From NCBI GenBank assembly GCA_001599755.1, contig BCHX01000004.1, positions 4,526,001-4,590,000 on the forward strand: 64,000 nucleotides of DNA. The letters run 5' to 3'. A program made the position numbers and the translations under genes. Of the stretch, positions 1 to 12,600 are shown piece by piece. How positions within the stretch are numbered: the first letter of the stretch is position 1; every line of letters begins with the position of its first letter. The stretch is from Gliomastix tumulicola (lineage: Eukaryota; Ascomycota; Sordariomycetes; Hypocreales; Bionectriaceae). Below the pieces are notes generated by a model that saw only the letters and a program-made list of their open reading frames with translations, searched no databases and was not told the DNA's origin.

Positions 1-1
1 C

Positions 2-250
2 ACTGCTCTACGTGGTATCCGGCTCGGCTGGTCGTGTGAGGGCGGCTTTGATCTGGAATCGCTCTGTGGCAGTGTCGGCAGCTGTACGGCCGAGTCGTCG
101 GACCGCGGCTGCGATACCCAGTCCTCGGACAGCGAGTCGAGCCACGCGTGTGCCATGGTGGCCGATTCTCAGCAGATGTATGATGTTTGGTCGGTGTTAG
201 GTCGTGTGCATTGCTCTTCAAGCTTCGAATATCGTTGTGCTAAGATATGA
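2..250 (+). CDS. Possible 3' end of a gene cut by the window edge
   Basis: Frame 2 is open from the first base to a TGA at 248-250, 82 codons. The peptide is rich in Ser, Asp, Glu and Cys, and its first half uses mostly G/C-ending codons, as the real genes here do. No domain is recognised and no start is inside the window. It could equally be a chance open frame in a 3' UTR. Confidence 0.3.
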   Translation, partial: TALRGIRLGWSCEGGFDLESLCGSVGSCTAESSDRGCDTQSSDSESSHACAMVADSQQMYDVWSVLGRVHCSSSFEYRCAKI

Positions 251-1212
251 GGTCGTCGTTGGTGATCGATGTTTGTTGTTGGTGGGGTCGCGACAGAGCA
301 TCGGTTTTCGTCCAGGGTCGTCAAATTGGTGCGGTCAAGAAGCAAATGGAAAAAATGATTGTAACAAAAAGAAGAACAGAAACAAGAGTCCTCCGCCTGG
401 GCTCTGTTACAGATAGTCGCAGCCGACAAGTGCAATTGACATACGTTGAAGGCAAAGCTACAGTCGAATTTCAAGGTCAGACACGAGATCTGAAGGGAGC
501 GCGATTCCCTGCAAGTCATCGATACTGTGATAAACAGTGCAGGGATCATCATTGGTTGAAACCGTTGCCCTGCCAACGGATAGAGTGGGCGAGCTTCGTG
601 TGGGGCTTCTTACTGTGAGAATCAGATACAGGGCAGTTTGCTCAAATTAGGACACTCAAGACAACGATAGAAAACGCAGCTGATGCACATTGGGGCCTTA
701 CTTCCGACCATGTATTAAGTGAGATAAGCCTATATCGCGACAAAAACCTATAAGAAGTTTTTCTTCGCTCATGGCTCACTCTTGAAATGAACGCCAGTGG
801 CTTCAGATAGACCCACATTGAAAATGGATTGGCACAGTTGGCTTCCCGTCTTTGGGTAAGCCGCGTACATCTTCTCGCCAAAATAGCCCAGAAAGGGGTA
901 GTAAGCGTGCGCTTCTTCACGCCCAGTCTCTGACCCATTAATCTGCAGGCACTTTACACGCCGTCGCGTCTTCTGGTCCAAAACCGCGTTACCAGCGCGA
1001 CATGAGCCGAAATACCTTCATTTACCAGCCCCCTCCCCCCGACCAACGGCGGTCAGCCATTCTCCAGACAGCCAAACCTTCGAATTTCAACAACGCATTT
1101 CAACGACGCATGGCTTTGGATGTTCATAGCCAGGCCTCTTGAATTTTCTTCCCATCTTTAAGGTTAAGCCCTCCCCTCAACAACCGTACGATCCCCTACA
1201 AAGTCGCCCGCC
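251..1212. other. Intergenic region before the disordered nuclear protein gene
   Basis: No convincing coding frame on either strand. The last 200 bases are C-rich and pyrimidine-rich (for example around 1021-1040 and 1160-1200), typical of a fungal promoter/5' UTR for the gene starting at 1213. Confidence 0.5.
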
Positions 1213-3633
1213 ATGCCTCGGAACAGGGTCCAGAGCCCTGTCCAGTCCAACATGGCTGGATCACACCTGGGCAGAGATCTCTACAGCGCGGCCGTCGCGG
1301 ATCCGGACGACGTGTTCTACTCTGGATCGGACAATGAGGACTACGAGTCACCCGAGGAACGAGAGCAGCGTTTGATCGCAGCAGCCCAGCGCTTTCTCCT
1401 GAATGGGAAGCCATATATCATGTCCTCGCACCTCAACGGCCCCTTCGAAGCCAGCTCCGGCTGGACGAACCCGTGGTCACGCAAATCAAAGCGAGCACCG
1501 GCCGGCGGGAGAAAATCTAAGTCCGGTTGCACGACACCTCGCGAACCTGCCGTGAAACCGACCCAACAGCGCGCCACACACGCCAAGAAGACGAAAGAAA
1601 CACACCTTCCCACGCCCGAGAGCCTCAGCTCGGCACATAATGTGTGCTCCGAGCCGCTGTCGTCGAATGATAGAATCAAGAAGTGGCAGAGGACGGTGGT
1701 GCCTCCCGATGCAAACGACATGTCGTTGGGGGCATCCCCTTCGATATCACAAAGCCAGCCGGGCAAACGGAAATTAGACGAAGAGCCCAATGTCTGGGAG
1801 CGACGAAAACGCAACAGGCCCCTGACGCAGGCTATAGAGGAGATTCGCACTCCCGCAACAAGACACGACTGGCGCCAGTCGTCTCAGAGGACGAAGGGAT
1901 CTCTCCATTCAAAGGAGCGTGCTGAACGTCGCGAAGATAAGGACTCGAATGACGAGCTCATGGTCACCTCTCCGACTCCCTTCCGAAACCACAACAGTAG
2001 TCGTCCTCGGACGCCGAGCGTTCCAGCAAAGCGAAGTCCAGCCAAGGAGGTTTTCAGCTCCCAGCACAACGAGTCCGAAGACGAACTAGGCACTCCGTCG
2101 TCGAAGGGCCACAAGCCGGTAGCTCCTGTTACACCAACGTCGTCAGAACTCTCAGCGCCACCTACGGATATTACGCATCGCCATCGTCCCCTGAGCGAGA
2201 CGGAGAGCCTTTCAGAGTTGGAAGAATGCAGTACTACTGATGATTCTCCGTCAGCAATCAAGACAAGCACCCCCAAGAAGCGTGCGCAAAATACCGAATT
2301 ACGCCGTCCGATTACTCCCAAAACACCAACAATGCGGCACCCAAGCGAGTCCGAAGGCGAGAGCAGCTCAGACGACGACATGTCCATCATCTCCGACTCC
2401 CGGATGCGCGCGCTCTCCGTTGAGCTCAACGGCCCTGAGGAGACAAAGTCCCTGAGAAGGAGTAAACGGCTGAGGGCAGATGCCGGTATCACTCTTACTT
2501 CTATTATCGTCGCCACGCAGTCGAGTGACGAGTCAAATGCTGAGACCATTGCTTCGGAGTCGACCGGCGATTCTGGTAGGACAGAGAGTGAGTCCGAGGC
2601 GGAGAGCAATATCGAGATGAGTGCTGGCTCTAGCCCCCAGAAAATCAGTGAATCTGTTTCATCCGAAGACAACGGATGTTCTCCGGCCGTCAAGAGCCGC
2701 GACAACCAACCTACATCGAGTACACGACAGCCACTCGGCACCTTGGATACCAACGAGCTTAACAAGCCTGTTGGGAGCCCAAAGGCCGCCACTCGCTCAA
2801 ACTCATATCTCCTCTCGGGAGCCAGAATATCACCAGTGTCTCATGAATCAGCTGGATCAGCCATCAACCCGCCACAGAGCAGCTCCGGTCTTTCGCCCAG
2901 CAGAAAAGTACCGGAGTCCCCTTCAAAGATGGGTACTGTCACCGGGCCAGAAACCCCAACGGCAGCGGTATGGAAGACCCCAGTCAAGACCTCGAACGTC
3001 AGGACACTCGAGCTCGAGAAACCAGCACCAGAGCCGTACATTCCATCATTCGCCTCGTTCATGTCACCATCGCCGAAACGTATCAGGCCCCAGCGGAGAT
3101 GGTCCAGCAACCGACCACGAAAGACCGTTTCATGGGCACCCTTACCTGACGGTAAGGATGCCGGAAGCTTCGAATCGGAACCATCTGCGTCGGTCATTGA
3201 ACTTGCTCATGAAGATTGCTGTGAGGATGTGGTTCGTTCCGGAGACCTCAGCCGGCCGTCGCGCCGCATGGCGTCTCCTCCGCCAGACAGCGAGGCTGTT
3301 GATTCCGCAATCGAAGAGGGCCAAAGCCTCGGGCTGCTATTCACGAGGCTGAATGGAAAGGAGGAACGCAGACAGATGGCACATGTCAGCTTGGAGTCAT
3401 ACGAGCCTATGCAGGTTGACGAGATCCCTCAGCAAACGGTATCTTATGACGAGATGTCGTATTCTCAGGGGCTCGTGGCAACCGCGGCGGCTCCTTCGGC
3501 ATCAAAATCGGCATCAAATGAGGATGCATGGCTCGACATGATCATGAACAATGTCGAGAACGAACTGGCGACACATGCTTGGGATGAACCAGAGACGAGT
3601 CAGGCGAACGAAGGGTTGGCATTTGGCTTTTAG
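1213..3633 (+). CDS. Disordered, Ser/Pro/Lys-rich nuclear-type protein
   Basis: One uninterrupted exon of 806 codons. Apart from a short N-terminal block (about residues 25-75, acidic then a helical EEREQRLIAAAQRFLLNG segment) the protein is low-complexity, with basic clusters such as KRKLDEE and RKSKR that resemble nuclear localisation signals, and many SP/TP and acidic SDDE-type sites typical of CDK and CK2 targets. A conserved-looking RKTVSWAPLPDG segment lies near residue 634, and an amphipathic EDAWLDMIMNNVENEL helix is close to the C terminus. Annotators have sometimes called fungal proteins of this look protamine-like, but nothing here proves DNA packaging. The start is the first ATG after a pyrimidine-rich leader. 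Function unknown; a chromatin or cell-cycle role is only inference. Confidence 0.8.
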   Translation: MPRNRVQSPVQSNMAGSHLGRDLYSAAVADPDDVFYSGSDNEDYESPEEREQRLIAAAQRFLLNGKPYIMSSHLNGPFEASSGWTNPWSRKSKRAPAGGRKSKSGCTTPREPAVKPTQQRATHAKKTKETHLPTPESLSSAHNVCSEPLSSNDRIKKWQRTVVPPDANDMSLGASPSISQSQPGKRKLDEEPNVWERRKRNRPLTQAIEEIRTPATRHDWRQSSQRTKGSLHSKERAERREDKDSNDELMVTSPTPFRNHNSSRPRTPSVPAKRSPAKEVFSSQHNESEDELGTPSSKGHKPVAPVTPTSSELSAPPTDITHRHRPLSETESLSELEECSTTDDSPSAIKTSTPKKRAQNTELRRPITPKTPTMRHPSESEGESSSDDDMSIISDSRMRALSVELNGPEETKSLRRSKRLRADAGITLTSIIVATQSSDESNAETIASESTGDSGRTESESEAESNIEMSAGSSPQKISESVSSEDNGCSPAVKSRDNQPTSSTRQPLGTLDTNELNKPVGSPKAATRSNSYLLSGARISPVSHESAGSAINPPQSSSGLSPSRKVPESPSKMGTVTGPETPTAAVWKTPVKTSNVRTLELEKPAPEPYIPSFASFMSPSPKRIRPQRRWSSNRPRKTVSWAPLPDGKDAGSFESEPSASVIELAHEDCCEDVVRSGDLSRPSRRMASPPPDSEAVDSAIEEGQSLGLLFTRLNGKEERRQMAHVSLESYEPMQVDEIPQQTVSYDEMSYSQGLVATAAAPSASKSASNEDAWLDMIMNNVENELATHAWDEPETSQANEGLAFGF

Positions 3634-5121
3634 GAATGATGACGTTGAGTAATGTCAGCAGCATGAGTGGCAAGGGAAGCAAGAGAAACGAGTGGGAGAG
3701 GAGTGTCCTCATGACGGAGGATTGTATCTGCCGGTGTTCGAGGTGTTCGAGGGCGGTAAAACAGGGCTGTCTCTCGATTTAAATCTTGTGGCTTGAGGTG
3801 TTCGGTTTGGCTGTCAGGGGGTTACAAGATTAACAGGTGTCCGGTATTTTCTTATTCACGATATCCCATATTAGAGGCACCTGATAGATAATATCAATAG
3901 TATCAAGATATGCTACACCATCACAGCCTCGTGCTATTCCTCGTTCCCAAGGCATGGCATGATCATCTAGTTCATTAGCCGTCCATGACTCCCAGCGAGA
4001 CGCTATAACGAGGTGGAGAAGCGACCAAACGGACACTAACATCAGCCGACTCTCATCGTCCAGGAACCATCTGGTTCCTCGCCCTGTCATATGCGCCACC
4101 TCGGCAGAGCCAACCCCTCCGATCAGCACGTCGTATTTCCCATCAGCAGGCACGTCACACTCCAGCTGCACAACCCCGTCTAAAGATCCCCTCGCCCAGA
4201 AGTCACCTACTCCATTCAAACTCGCCCGTGCTGACAGCCCGAGCCCGGTCCTTCTGGAGTGCACTGACCCAAGGTGGCCCGCGCGATCGACCCGGCACAT
4301 CGAAAACTACCGGAGCCCATCCACTCATGCTTAAAGAACAGTCCCCCGTGCGCGAATGGCATCTCTCCTGGGCGCCCGTTGCGGGAAGCAAATCCACCCT
4401 CTTGAGCTCTTCGGCAGCCTCCGGAGCTGACTTTCCCAACCAGGAAGGCCAGTTTTTGCGGTCTCGCTAAGGCCGGCCTGAGAAGGGAACTGGTCCATCC
4501 TACCCCCTCTCTCTCTTGGTTTGTTGTTTCTTGCTCTTCCTTCTCAGCTAGACTGGAACGGTCGGGCGCACGTTGGCCTTTGGCACGCTACGAAGAGTTG
4601 AGGCAAGTTTCCCCAAGGCGGTCGTCAGCCACACACCTGATGATCGACACTGCACATGCCCATAGTGTTAGGTGGGGTGGATGCACGTGTGGCCTCAGAT
4701 GCAGCGAATTCCCTGATTTTTTCTCCACGCTGGCTATCACGCTGGCCCAGGGGGGGTATAGCCGCTGTTACTTGGTCTCCAGGATTTTTTTTCAGCGTGC
4801 TGGTGGCGCATGAATGTGGAAGGAGGAGGAGGGCGGTCGCTGCAAGGGGAGGACGGGATGGCCAGTGAAAGCTGGGATGCTGGACGCTGAGTGGCTGGAG
4901 GGGTGATGGCCCTGATGGACGCCAATCTCATGATGGATGGTGCCCGATGCGACGTTGGAGCTGGCAGTCATGACACCTGCTCGGTTGACGGGTTGAAGTC
5001 TTGGGGGGGATCGTTGGTTTAAAAGGAGGCGAGTCTGCCTTGTTAGAGCTGGATATATGGCCTCCAGCCAGAGCCTCATAGACACCAAAGAAAGGACCAT
5101 CTTCACGTAGTAGTTCTTACC
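3634..5121. other. Intergenic region, no gene supported
   Basis: A 156-codon open frame on the minus strand (3830-4300) shows no recognisable motif, so it is not called. The stretch 5000-5121 has the look of the promoter of the next gene, with a ttaaaag box near 5020 and pyrimidine-rich DNA before the ATG. Confidence 0.45.
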
Positions 5122-6184
5122 ATGCTCACGTACGCCCTCACCATCGCCGGCCTCCTCGGCGTCACGGCCACAGCCCAGTCCTCGGGCACCTTCAACCTCC
5201 TCACCTACAACGTCGCCGGCCTCCCCTCGTGGCTGGGCGACAACGGCGTCCCCGGCGACAAGGCGACCAACGCGGCCAGCATCGGCGCGCGCCTCGCCGC
5301 CACGGGCTACGACTTCGTCAACCTGCAGGAGGACTTCGCGTACAACCGCCAGATCTACGGCGCCGACACGCACCCGTTCCGCACCGCGACCAAGGGCAAC
5401 GTGCCCTTTGGCGACGGCCTGAGCACCCTGGCCAACTACAACTGGACCGCGGGCGTGACGAGGCACAAGTGGGAGAAGTGCAGCATCATCGAGGCGGACT
5501 GCCTGACGCCCAAGGGGTTCAGCTGGCTGAGGGCAGTGGTGGATGGTGCCGAGGTTGATATCTACAACCTGCATGCTGATGCTGGGTAAGCAGCCTTCCT
5601 CACTGAAAGTGGAACGGACTTGAAGAAGAGGAGGAAAGGGGGACGATCTTCTAACAATGCTTCAGTGACACCACCTGGGACGACGACGCCCGCTCCGCCG
5701 GCATCGACCAGCTTCTCAAGTTCATCAACGAGAACTCCCAGGGCAAGGCCGCGATCCTCGCCGGCGACTTCAACGACCGCTGGACCACGGCCTCGCTCAG
5801 CATCAACAGGCTCATCGACGCCGGCTTCACCGACTCCTGGGTGTCCATCATCCGCAACGGCGAGTTCCCCATCCCGGGCTCGGACCGCGAGGACTGCGCC
5901 ACGCCCTCCCAGACCAACGACTGCGAAGTCGTGGACAAGGTCTTGTAAGTCAGCCCCCATCTCACACCCGTCAAGGGCATAATATGTAGCTGCTGCTCAG
6001 GAGGGCAGATCCCGAGCCACAAGTGACTAATACGCCCGCCCCTTGTAGCTACCGCAACGGAGACTCTGTGAGCCTGCAGGCGACCTCGTTCAGGTACCCC
6101 AACGACATCTTCATCCAGGACGACGGCAACAAGCTCTCGGACCACAACCCGGTCCTGGTCGAGTTCTCCTGGTCGTCATCATGA
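5122..6184 (+). CDS. Secreted endonuclease/exonuclease/phosphatase-fold hydrolase
   Basis: Three exons, 5122-5585, 5666-5944 and 6049-6184, join in frame to 292 residues. Both introns have consensus GTAAG donors, and the second has a gtgactaat branch region. Residues 1-18 form a signal peptide, so the enzyme is probably secreted. The EEP (DNase I-like) fold signature is complete: YNVAGLP, NLQED (metal-binding Glu), GDFND (catalytic Asp and Asn), the DCEVVDKVFYR segment, and terminal SDHNPV (catalytic Asp-His). Mg-dependent hydrolysis of a phosphoester is therefore expected. Within the superfamily, sphingomyelinase-like, nuclease and inositol-phosphatase activities cannot be separated from sequence alone. 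The first exon is strikingly C-ending in codon use. Fungal relatives are often of this short secreted type. Confidence 0.9.
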
Positions 6185-9100
6185 GCGTCCGGTGTCACAA
6201 AACTCTTCAGCTAGAACACGTGGTCGATGAGTCCTCTTCGCAGGATTCGTCAGCCAATCCCCTTTATCAAGCTCAATGACTTATGCCAATCATTCTCAAT
6301 ATCCTTTTACTTCCCGTTCTTGCTGTGACTCAGGCATTATGTCCGTTCCGGGCTTCCATATGATGAGCTGGCGTCTCTCACATGGTGTGGTAGGAAGGGG
6401 CGACGTGGACGCGGGAAGGCCGTTGTCGGGTTGCACAAACCCCCACGCTGTCGTCAGCCGGTGAGACGAGGGCTGCAGATGTGAATGGAGTTCGGCTTAT
6501 CTCTGAGAGGCGAGCGTGTGAGAGCAATGATGCAGGTGTGAGTGAGGCTCGCTTTTCCAACCCGCCTCAACATATTCTCGGACCATCGACCGTACTTCAG
6601 CAACCACTGTTGCAGCCTAATAAAGAGGTACTTATGTAGGCGCGCGGCAATTCGATTTCATACAATATGACTTTGCTTTGCAGGATGTACCCCTTCATTT
6701 GCACAGCATGTGGCGATACTTGGGATGTCAGCCTGGGTACTAATTTCAAAAGGCAAGGTCTAGGGTAACACTTATCATACACTGACGGTTGTGACAGTCA
6801 CTAGGTCAACTTGAGTGAGAATGCCACCATCCAATCACATATGACAGGCTAGACGGAGATATCGAGTTGGGGGGCTAGCATCGTGATTCACAAAGCATTG
6901 CCAACGTGGCCCTCGACCGTGTCGGCACTCAATTCGGCCCGCGTTTTGTGGTTGTTTGGGCGAGCTTGTGAAAGTTCCCTAAGCTAACTGCTGGTTCCGC
7001 CTGATATCATTCAACAGGTCCCCCTCCAATAAAGTGCTGAGCAACTCTACCCATGCTCATATAGTACTTTACCTATCGCAGTGATATTAAGACCTGTCAT
7101 TCTGGCTAAATCATGGATAGATGAATTTTGACATGAAGGCTGCCACACGAAACCCAGGCCTGCTCAAGGGACCATTGTTATCGAGACCCTCATGGCCCGA
7201 GAAAGTCGAGCCCGACGACAACCTGAACCTTCAATGAGCAGCGATTAACGGCAGAAATCCTGATTCACATACGAGCTGCCGTTGAAAGTTTTTTTTCTCT
7301 TCTCCCGGGGAAGCGGGAGAGCTAGGCCTTCTCCCGCTTCCCCTAGGCTGAGAAAGCGTGACGCCGTCAGCAAAAGCAAACAAGGGCAGCCATGCCACGT
7401 TATGTATACGAGCGAGGGAGTCAAGGACGGTCGGGGGTGTCCAGGAACCCGTCGAGGAACAACGCATCGCGTCCAGATTGCTACTCCGCATTGTCAAAAG
7501 GGAGCTAATGAGAGGTGGGGAAGGCTCTTTTGCAGGATATAGTATAATAAATTGAGATATGCTGTGTCCTTGCTGTCTCACCCGTCGTCGGCCGATTCGC
7601 CAATGAACATCGCCGATACGGCAACGTGGTTCTCCTCAGGCGTGCTGCGAGATATGCATGTCCCGCCAAGAGGGGGGTCTCGCCACATTGTAAAACGACC
7701 GGAAAGTCAGACAGCTCCCTATTCCATGACGAATCGATGCGCGCATTGAAACGAGCAGCAAGCACAGGCGATGCTCGGACGTGGTGATGGGATGCGTCTC
7801 GGCCCACGGCAATGAGCTCTGACGCTCTGACAGCTGCCACGCTGACCACCTTGGATGTCCCCGAGCTCATCTGAATCAGGGTTAGCTAAGCAGGAAGATA
7901 AGTTTGGATGCATCGAGGGGGAAGCTCTCGGCTCGGGGGAGGGTGTCGCATTGAGGGCTGCCTCTCGAGTTCCGGAGCTACACGCTGAGGGGACTTAGGA
8001 CCACGTCAGTGCCCAGGCCGGCCGGACATATGATCTCGATGGCCGTTGGAAATTGCTGGATTTCTCTGGACGGCGGTCTGGAGGTGGAGCATCCTATTGA
8101 GTAATAGAAAGAATGAAGCCTGGTGGTTGCAGAGGAGGTGAGTGAGGGGGAGAGGTTGCAAGTTGGAGATCTGCGCGTCCCGGGCGAGCAACCAGACGCA
8201 GGATTGGCTCTGTAAGTTTGCTGGCGGAAGGCACGGTCCCGCACCTGCTACATTCACGACACTCCTCGTCTTCCAGGGCAGGAGCAGCTCAGGTGAGCAG
8301 TTCCTTCTGCGCAGCACAATCCACAATGGAGTCGTAGGACAGGGCAGGAGCAGGGACGGCAGGCACGATCAGGCAAGCTTCGTTGCCCTGATCCGCACGT
8401 GTGAAGAGCGGGCATGGATAGGCCTGCCCAGGAGCTCCTTACCCTTGGACCTCATGCATCGGACCTGGAATCACGGACAGGTAGTATGTAATAATAGCAG
8501 CCAGCTCAACAAATTCCTGCGCCGGCGTAGCGAAGAGCCGGGCTCAGGGCGGTGCCCAAATTGTCGGGACTGCACCTCGTACCATGGCGGCACTCATTTT
8601 GGACCCGGCGTCGGGGCCTTTGGGCTGGGCATGGGTTGGGCTCTGGCCTCTGATCCGTGTCCTGGTCCTGGAGATGCGGTGAGGCAGCACCTTGCAGTGC
8701 GTGCACAGCCCGGCAGCCCAGCAGACCAGTAGAATCCGCTTCTCTGGACATGCGCTCGCCAGCCGAGTGACACGTTGCAGACATGTCTCTGATATTTGCC
8801 GACACAATCGAGAGTTTATGTAACGGGAACTGGTCTGTGTGAGGACGCAGATCACCTCATTGCACGAGACAATGATGCACGTGGGACGGGAGGCCAGCGG
8901 CATCCTTCTGGCAGGTTGCTGGCCGTGCTGATAACGAAAGCAGGGTCGGCGAATAAAAGCAGGGCATTGCTCGGCCTTGAAGATAGGCACGATAGTCGAG
9001 ATAAAGACGGGCGGATAATATCCCAATCGCTTGTTGTGGGATGCTGGAAAAGTGATAGCGCCCGGGCATTCCTGCACCCCGCTCGAGGTGACTCCTCGCA

Positions 9101-9594
9101 CACACACCAAGATAATGATGGAGGAGACACACACACACACTCACACTCTGAAGTGACTGGGCAGCCGAGAAGGAAGCATCATTGTGTCTGCGTTGGCCCC
9201 ACTTCTCGCTCACCGGTCGCTGAATCCAGCCATTAGGAAGCACCAGACCAGCCTTGTGGCTCCCTCGCGCCCTCCACTGGAATTGCCCACTGAGAGCCCG
9301 CCCACCCACAGCCCTGAGGCCACTCGCAGGCCAGTGCTCTCCCAGCGCTGTGGCCTCGAGTGTCTTAGTGGATGGCTGCCACTGGCCACTGACACCCAAT
9401 CCTTGAGTCGAGGTGCCCCTCAATTCTCCATCCACGCCCCCCTCATAACATCACCGCTGTAACTCCATCCCTCTTTTGTTTTTTCCCAATTCTGCTATCT
9501 TACTTCGTACCAACCGCACAACTCCCACCTGCAACCCACCGCGAATCACGACTCCCACGCACCCAATATTTCGTCCACGCCCAATGTTCACCTC
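6185..9594. other. 3.4-kb stretch without a supported gene
   Basis: The scattered open frames (for example 8142-8732 plus) have no recognisable motif, no sensible intron structure and unremarkable codon use, so none is called. A short (CA)n tract sits at about 9127-9145. The last 150 bases (9440-9594) are strongly pyrimidine-rich and carry the probable transcription start of KCS1. The stretch may hold a long 5' UTR, distal regulatory DNA or a non-coding RNA, which sequence alone cannot show. Confidence 0.5.
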
Positions 9595-9646
9595 ATGTCC
9601 AGTCCGCATTCCCAGCCCGAAAATGCCGCATACGCTGTCCCTCTGA
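9584..9646 (+). promoter_or_regulatory. Overlapping upstream ORF at the KCS1 start
   Basis: An ATG at 9584, eleven bases before the proposed KCS1 ATG and in another frame, opens 20 codons and stops at TGA 9644-9646, inside the KCS1 coding sequence. Ribosomes initiating there could not start KCS1 at 9595, so leaky scanning would be needed. Whether the mRNA includes 9584 is not known. Confidence 0.4.
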
Positions 9647-12600
9647 GTGCCCCTAGCTCCGATCCTGTTTCTGGTTCTGGCCCAGGGCCTGCCTCTGCCT
9701 CTGCATCCGATCCCGACCCTGCTGGCCAGCCCACTGCTGCACAGGCGGTGCTGCTATCACGCCCGCCAGCAGCATCGTCTGGGGAAGCGACGCTTAGCCC
9801 TTCTCCTGTCGATGGCGATCAATCCCTGCACCATGCCGCCCCTGCGACACCCTCCGGACCCCCTGGTGCCGCTCCTGCTGCTAGCCAGCCCGAGGAGGGC
9901 CAGCATAAAAAGACACGGCCCGCTGCCCCCAACCACAACGCCTCCCAGCAAGGCCCTTCGCTACTGACCCGAGCATTGGCTTCCGCCCGCGGCATCGCAT
10001 CGCACGCTTCGGCACAGCCCTCCCCGACCTCACTCCCAGAGAAACGTGGTGGCTCACCTGCCGCATTACCTGCAGACACCACCGCACCACTTCCAACAAC
10101 GTCGTCGGCCCGTATCAACGCCAGCGCACAACCCACCTCTTCGACCGCTGATAAGCAGCATGATGCCCACTTGCAACATGGCGATAACGCTCCCCTAACA
10201 GAGCCCCGCCCGCCTCTGTCCTCGACTATGGCGGCACCGGCCACGATACCGGCAACGCCTGTCCCAGTCTCTCGACGCGACGCTACGAGTGTGCCTTCGT
10301 CCTTTACACGATCGAACCTGACCGAGGTCAGGGACATGTTCTACGAGAACAGGAGGCCTGTTGATCCGACACTGCGCAGGTCGTCCACCTCACTCGACAT
10401 CGAGCGAAGGATCTCGGCCGTGGAGAGTGCGCGCGCTTTACTGCACTCCGGAGCCACCGACGACGAGTCGACCACCCCGACCAAGGCGAGCTACCTTATG
10501 GGGAACACCTTGCCACACGTCGCAGCAGATGCTGCTGATGGGAGGGACCCTCAGAATCGGCCCCGACCTCCCCCTCCAGAGCATCGCTTCACCCTAGGAC
10601 CCGAGAAGACGGAGAAGATCTGGTCCATTGGATCAGGCGAGGGCTTGGAGGGGGATGGACTCGTGGAGAAGTCAGTGACGGAGGCTATGACTGGCGTCGA
10701 GCACAACGCGAGGAGTCGAAAAGCTAGTTATAGCCTGCGCTTTTTCAAGGAAGGTCTCCCCCAAGAGGAGAAGGGTCGCCGGAAAGACAAAGACAGCAAG
10801 TCATCCCAGCGGGAGAAGCTGCCCGCAACCGCCGAAGAAGATCCCGAGGAGAGGTGGAGGAGAGCACAGCTGCTCCGCGAAATCCGGCAACGGCGGCAAA
10901 GCTTCGCCGACGAGGGCCAAACTCGCACGGGCGCCGAGTCACCATCGCTGGCGTCCCAAGCATCTACGAGCCTTGCGACCGAAGCCGATACCGATTACTT
11001 CAGTCTGGAGAAGGTCAGCGCGACCACGCATCAAACAACACCGACGTCATCAGGAACCCCGCCGCCGGCGCAGCCAGGGCAGGACGTGGTACCGGAACCA
11101 GACGCCGTGTTGCCTGAACACCATGATGAGCCGGCACTCCCCGCGCAAGTTGTCGAGAGCCCAGCCGCCGAGTTGCGACGACACTCAGGGGACAGCACTG
11201 AGCAAGGAGAGTCCCATGACGACCGGGATGCGGATGAGTCCGGTGAGGAAAAGATTTCCTCTGCCGTCTTCGTGCCTCACCAAGAGGCAGGCGAGGCCCG
11301 GCCCCGAGACTTGCGTGATACAAGCTCTGGTGTTGGTGCTGGTGTTGGTGCTGGTGCTCGTCCTCGATCTATGATCCAGGATGAGTCTCACCACTGGCTC
11401 GTCAAGGCGGACGAGCCGGAACCGCAAAGCGACGAAAATGATGAGCTCCCCGGCCGATTGTCCCGGTTACGATCCATCGAAAGCCTCATCTCCATTCGCG
11501 GCGATCTCGTTTCCGAAGCACCTTCAGATGAATTTGCGATCGAAGGTGAGGAAGAGGTTGCCAACCAATTCCAGCAGGCGGTACCCCGAGTTGATAATCA
11601 CTATGATGATCATGTCCATGATCACCAGGAATTAAGCCAGCCACTAGAAGCCATCGAGCTCATCCCGTATAAGCATCAAGTCGGCGGTCACACGACCCTC
11701 TGGCGTTTTTCTCGTAGAGCTGTCTGCAAGCAACTCAACAACCGTGAGAATGAGTTCTACGAGACGATTGAAAGATACCACCGTGACCTCTTGACTTTCC
11801 TGCCTCGGTATGTTAATGGTGTTTGCTTGATTTTTGTCGCGGAGCGTCCTCACGACTATGTTATTCCCCCCCCCTGTCAGCGTTGTCCTTGATTTGTTCA
11901 TTTTGTTGCTCCACTGTTGCTGACTGGTATACAGATACATTGGCGTCCTGAACGTTACATTTCAGAAGCAGGCTCGTAGGAAGAGCGTGTCGAAAAAGGA
12001 CGAGGCGGTGGCTGGCGAGCGGAAGAAACTGAAAGAAAACCTGGTTGAGCAGGTGAAGAGGCGAGAGATGGAGCACACTGACAACGGCGGGCGGCCGGAG
12101 CCAGTTCGCATTGTCAGTCAGTCGCTGGCTAATGCCAACACGCAGATCCCGACCGTCACTTTCGACGACAACCGACATATCCTTCCGCGGAATCTGCTTC
12201 AGCCGACGGCGCTTCCAACTATCTTCAGGCGGAGAAGCATGTCTACAGCCAACACGGCCGACGCAACCGCCAGTGCAACCGCCAGTGCAGCAGAGGAACC
12301 GGAGCAACCGGAGCAGCCGCAGCTGCGGCCGCCGATGGATGATCGACCTCTCAGCTGGGGAGCAACGACAGTGAACAAGAGGCTCCGCAATGAGGTGTTC
12401 AACGACGCGTTCTTGCAGGAACCGGTCCATGTTCACAGACACCGACCGCCTCACCAGCGATCCATTCCCCGCCCCACGCTGCAGCGTCTTTTGCGGTCGA
12501 CAAACTCGGACCCGAACTTGTTGGAGCAAGCACAAGCTAACGATGCGATGGAAGTAAGCGACTCGTCGTCGTCACCTTCTCTTCCCACGCTGCATGGCCA

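Noticed and set aside
3830..4300. 156-codon minus-strand frame after the disordered nuclear protein gene
   Set aside because: A few stretches look protein-like, but there is no motif, the start codon is weakly placed, and no splice pattern links it to the neighbouring minus frame at 4203-4439.
8142..8732. 196-codon open frame in the long gap before KCS1
   Set aside because: Composition and residue order look random, with overlapping long frames on the other strand, no motif and no intron pattern.
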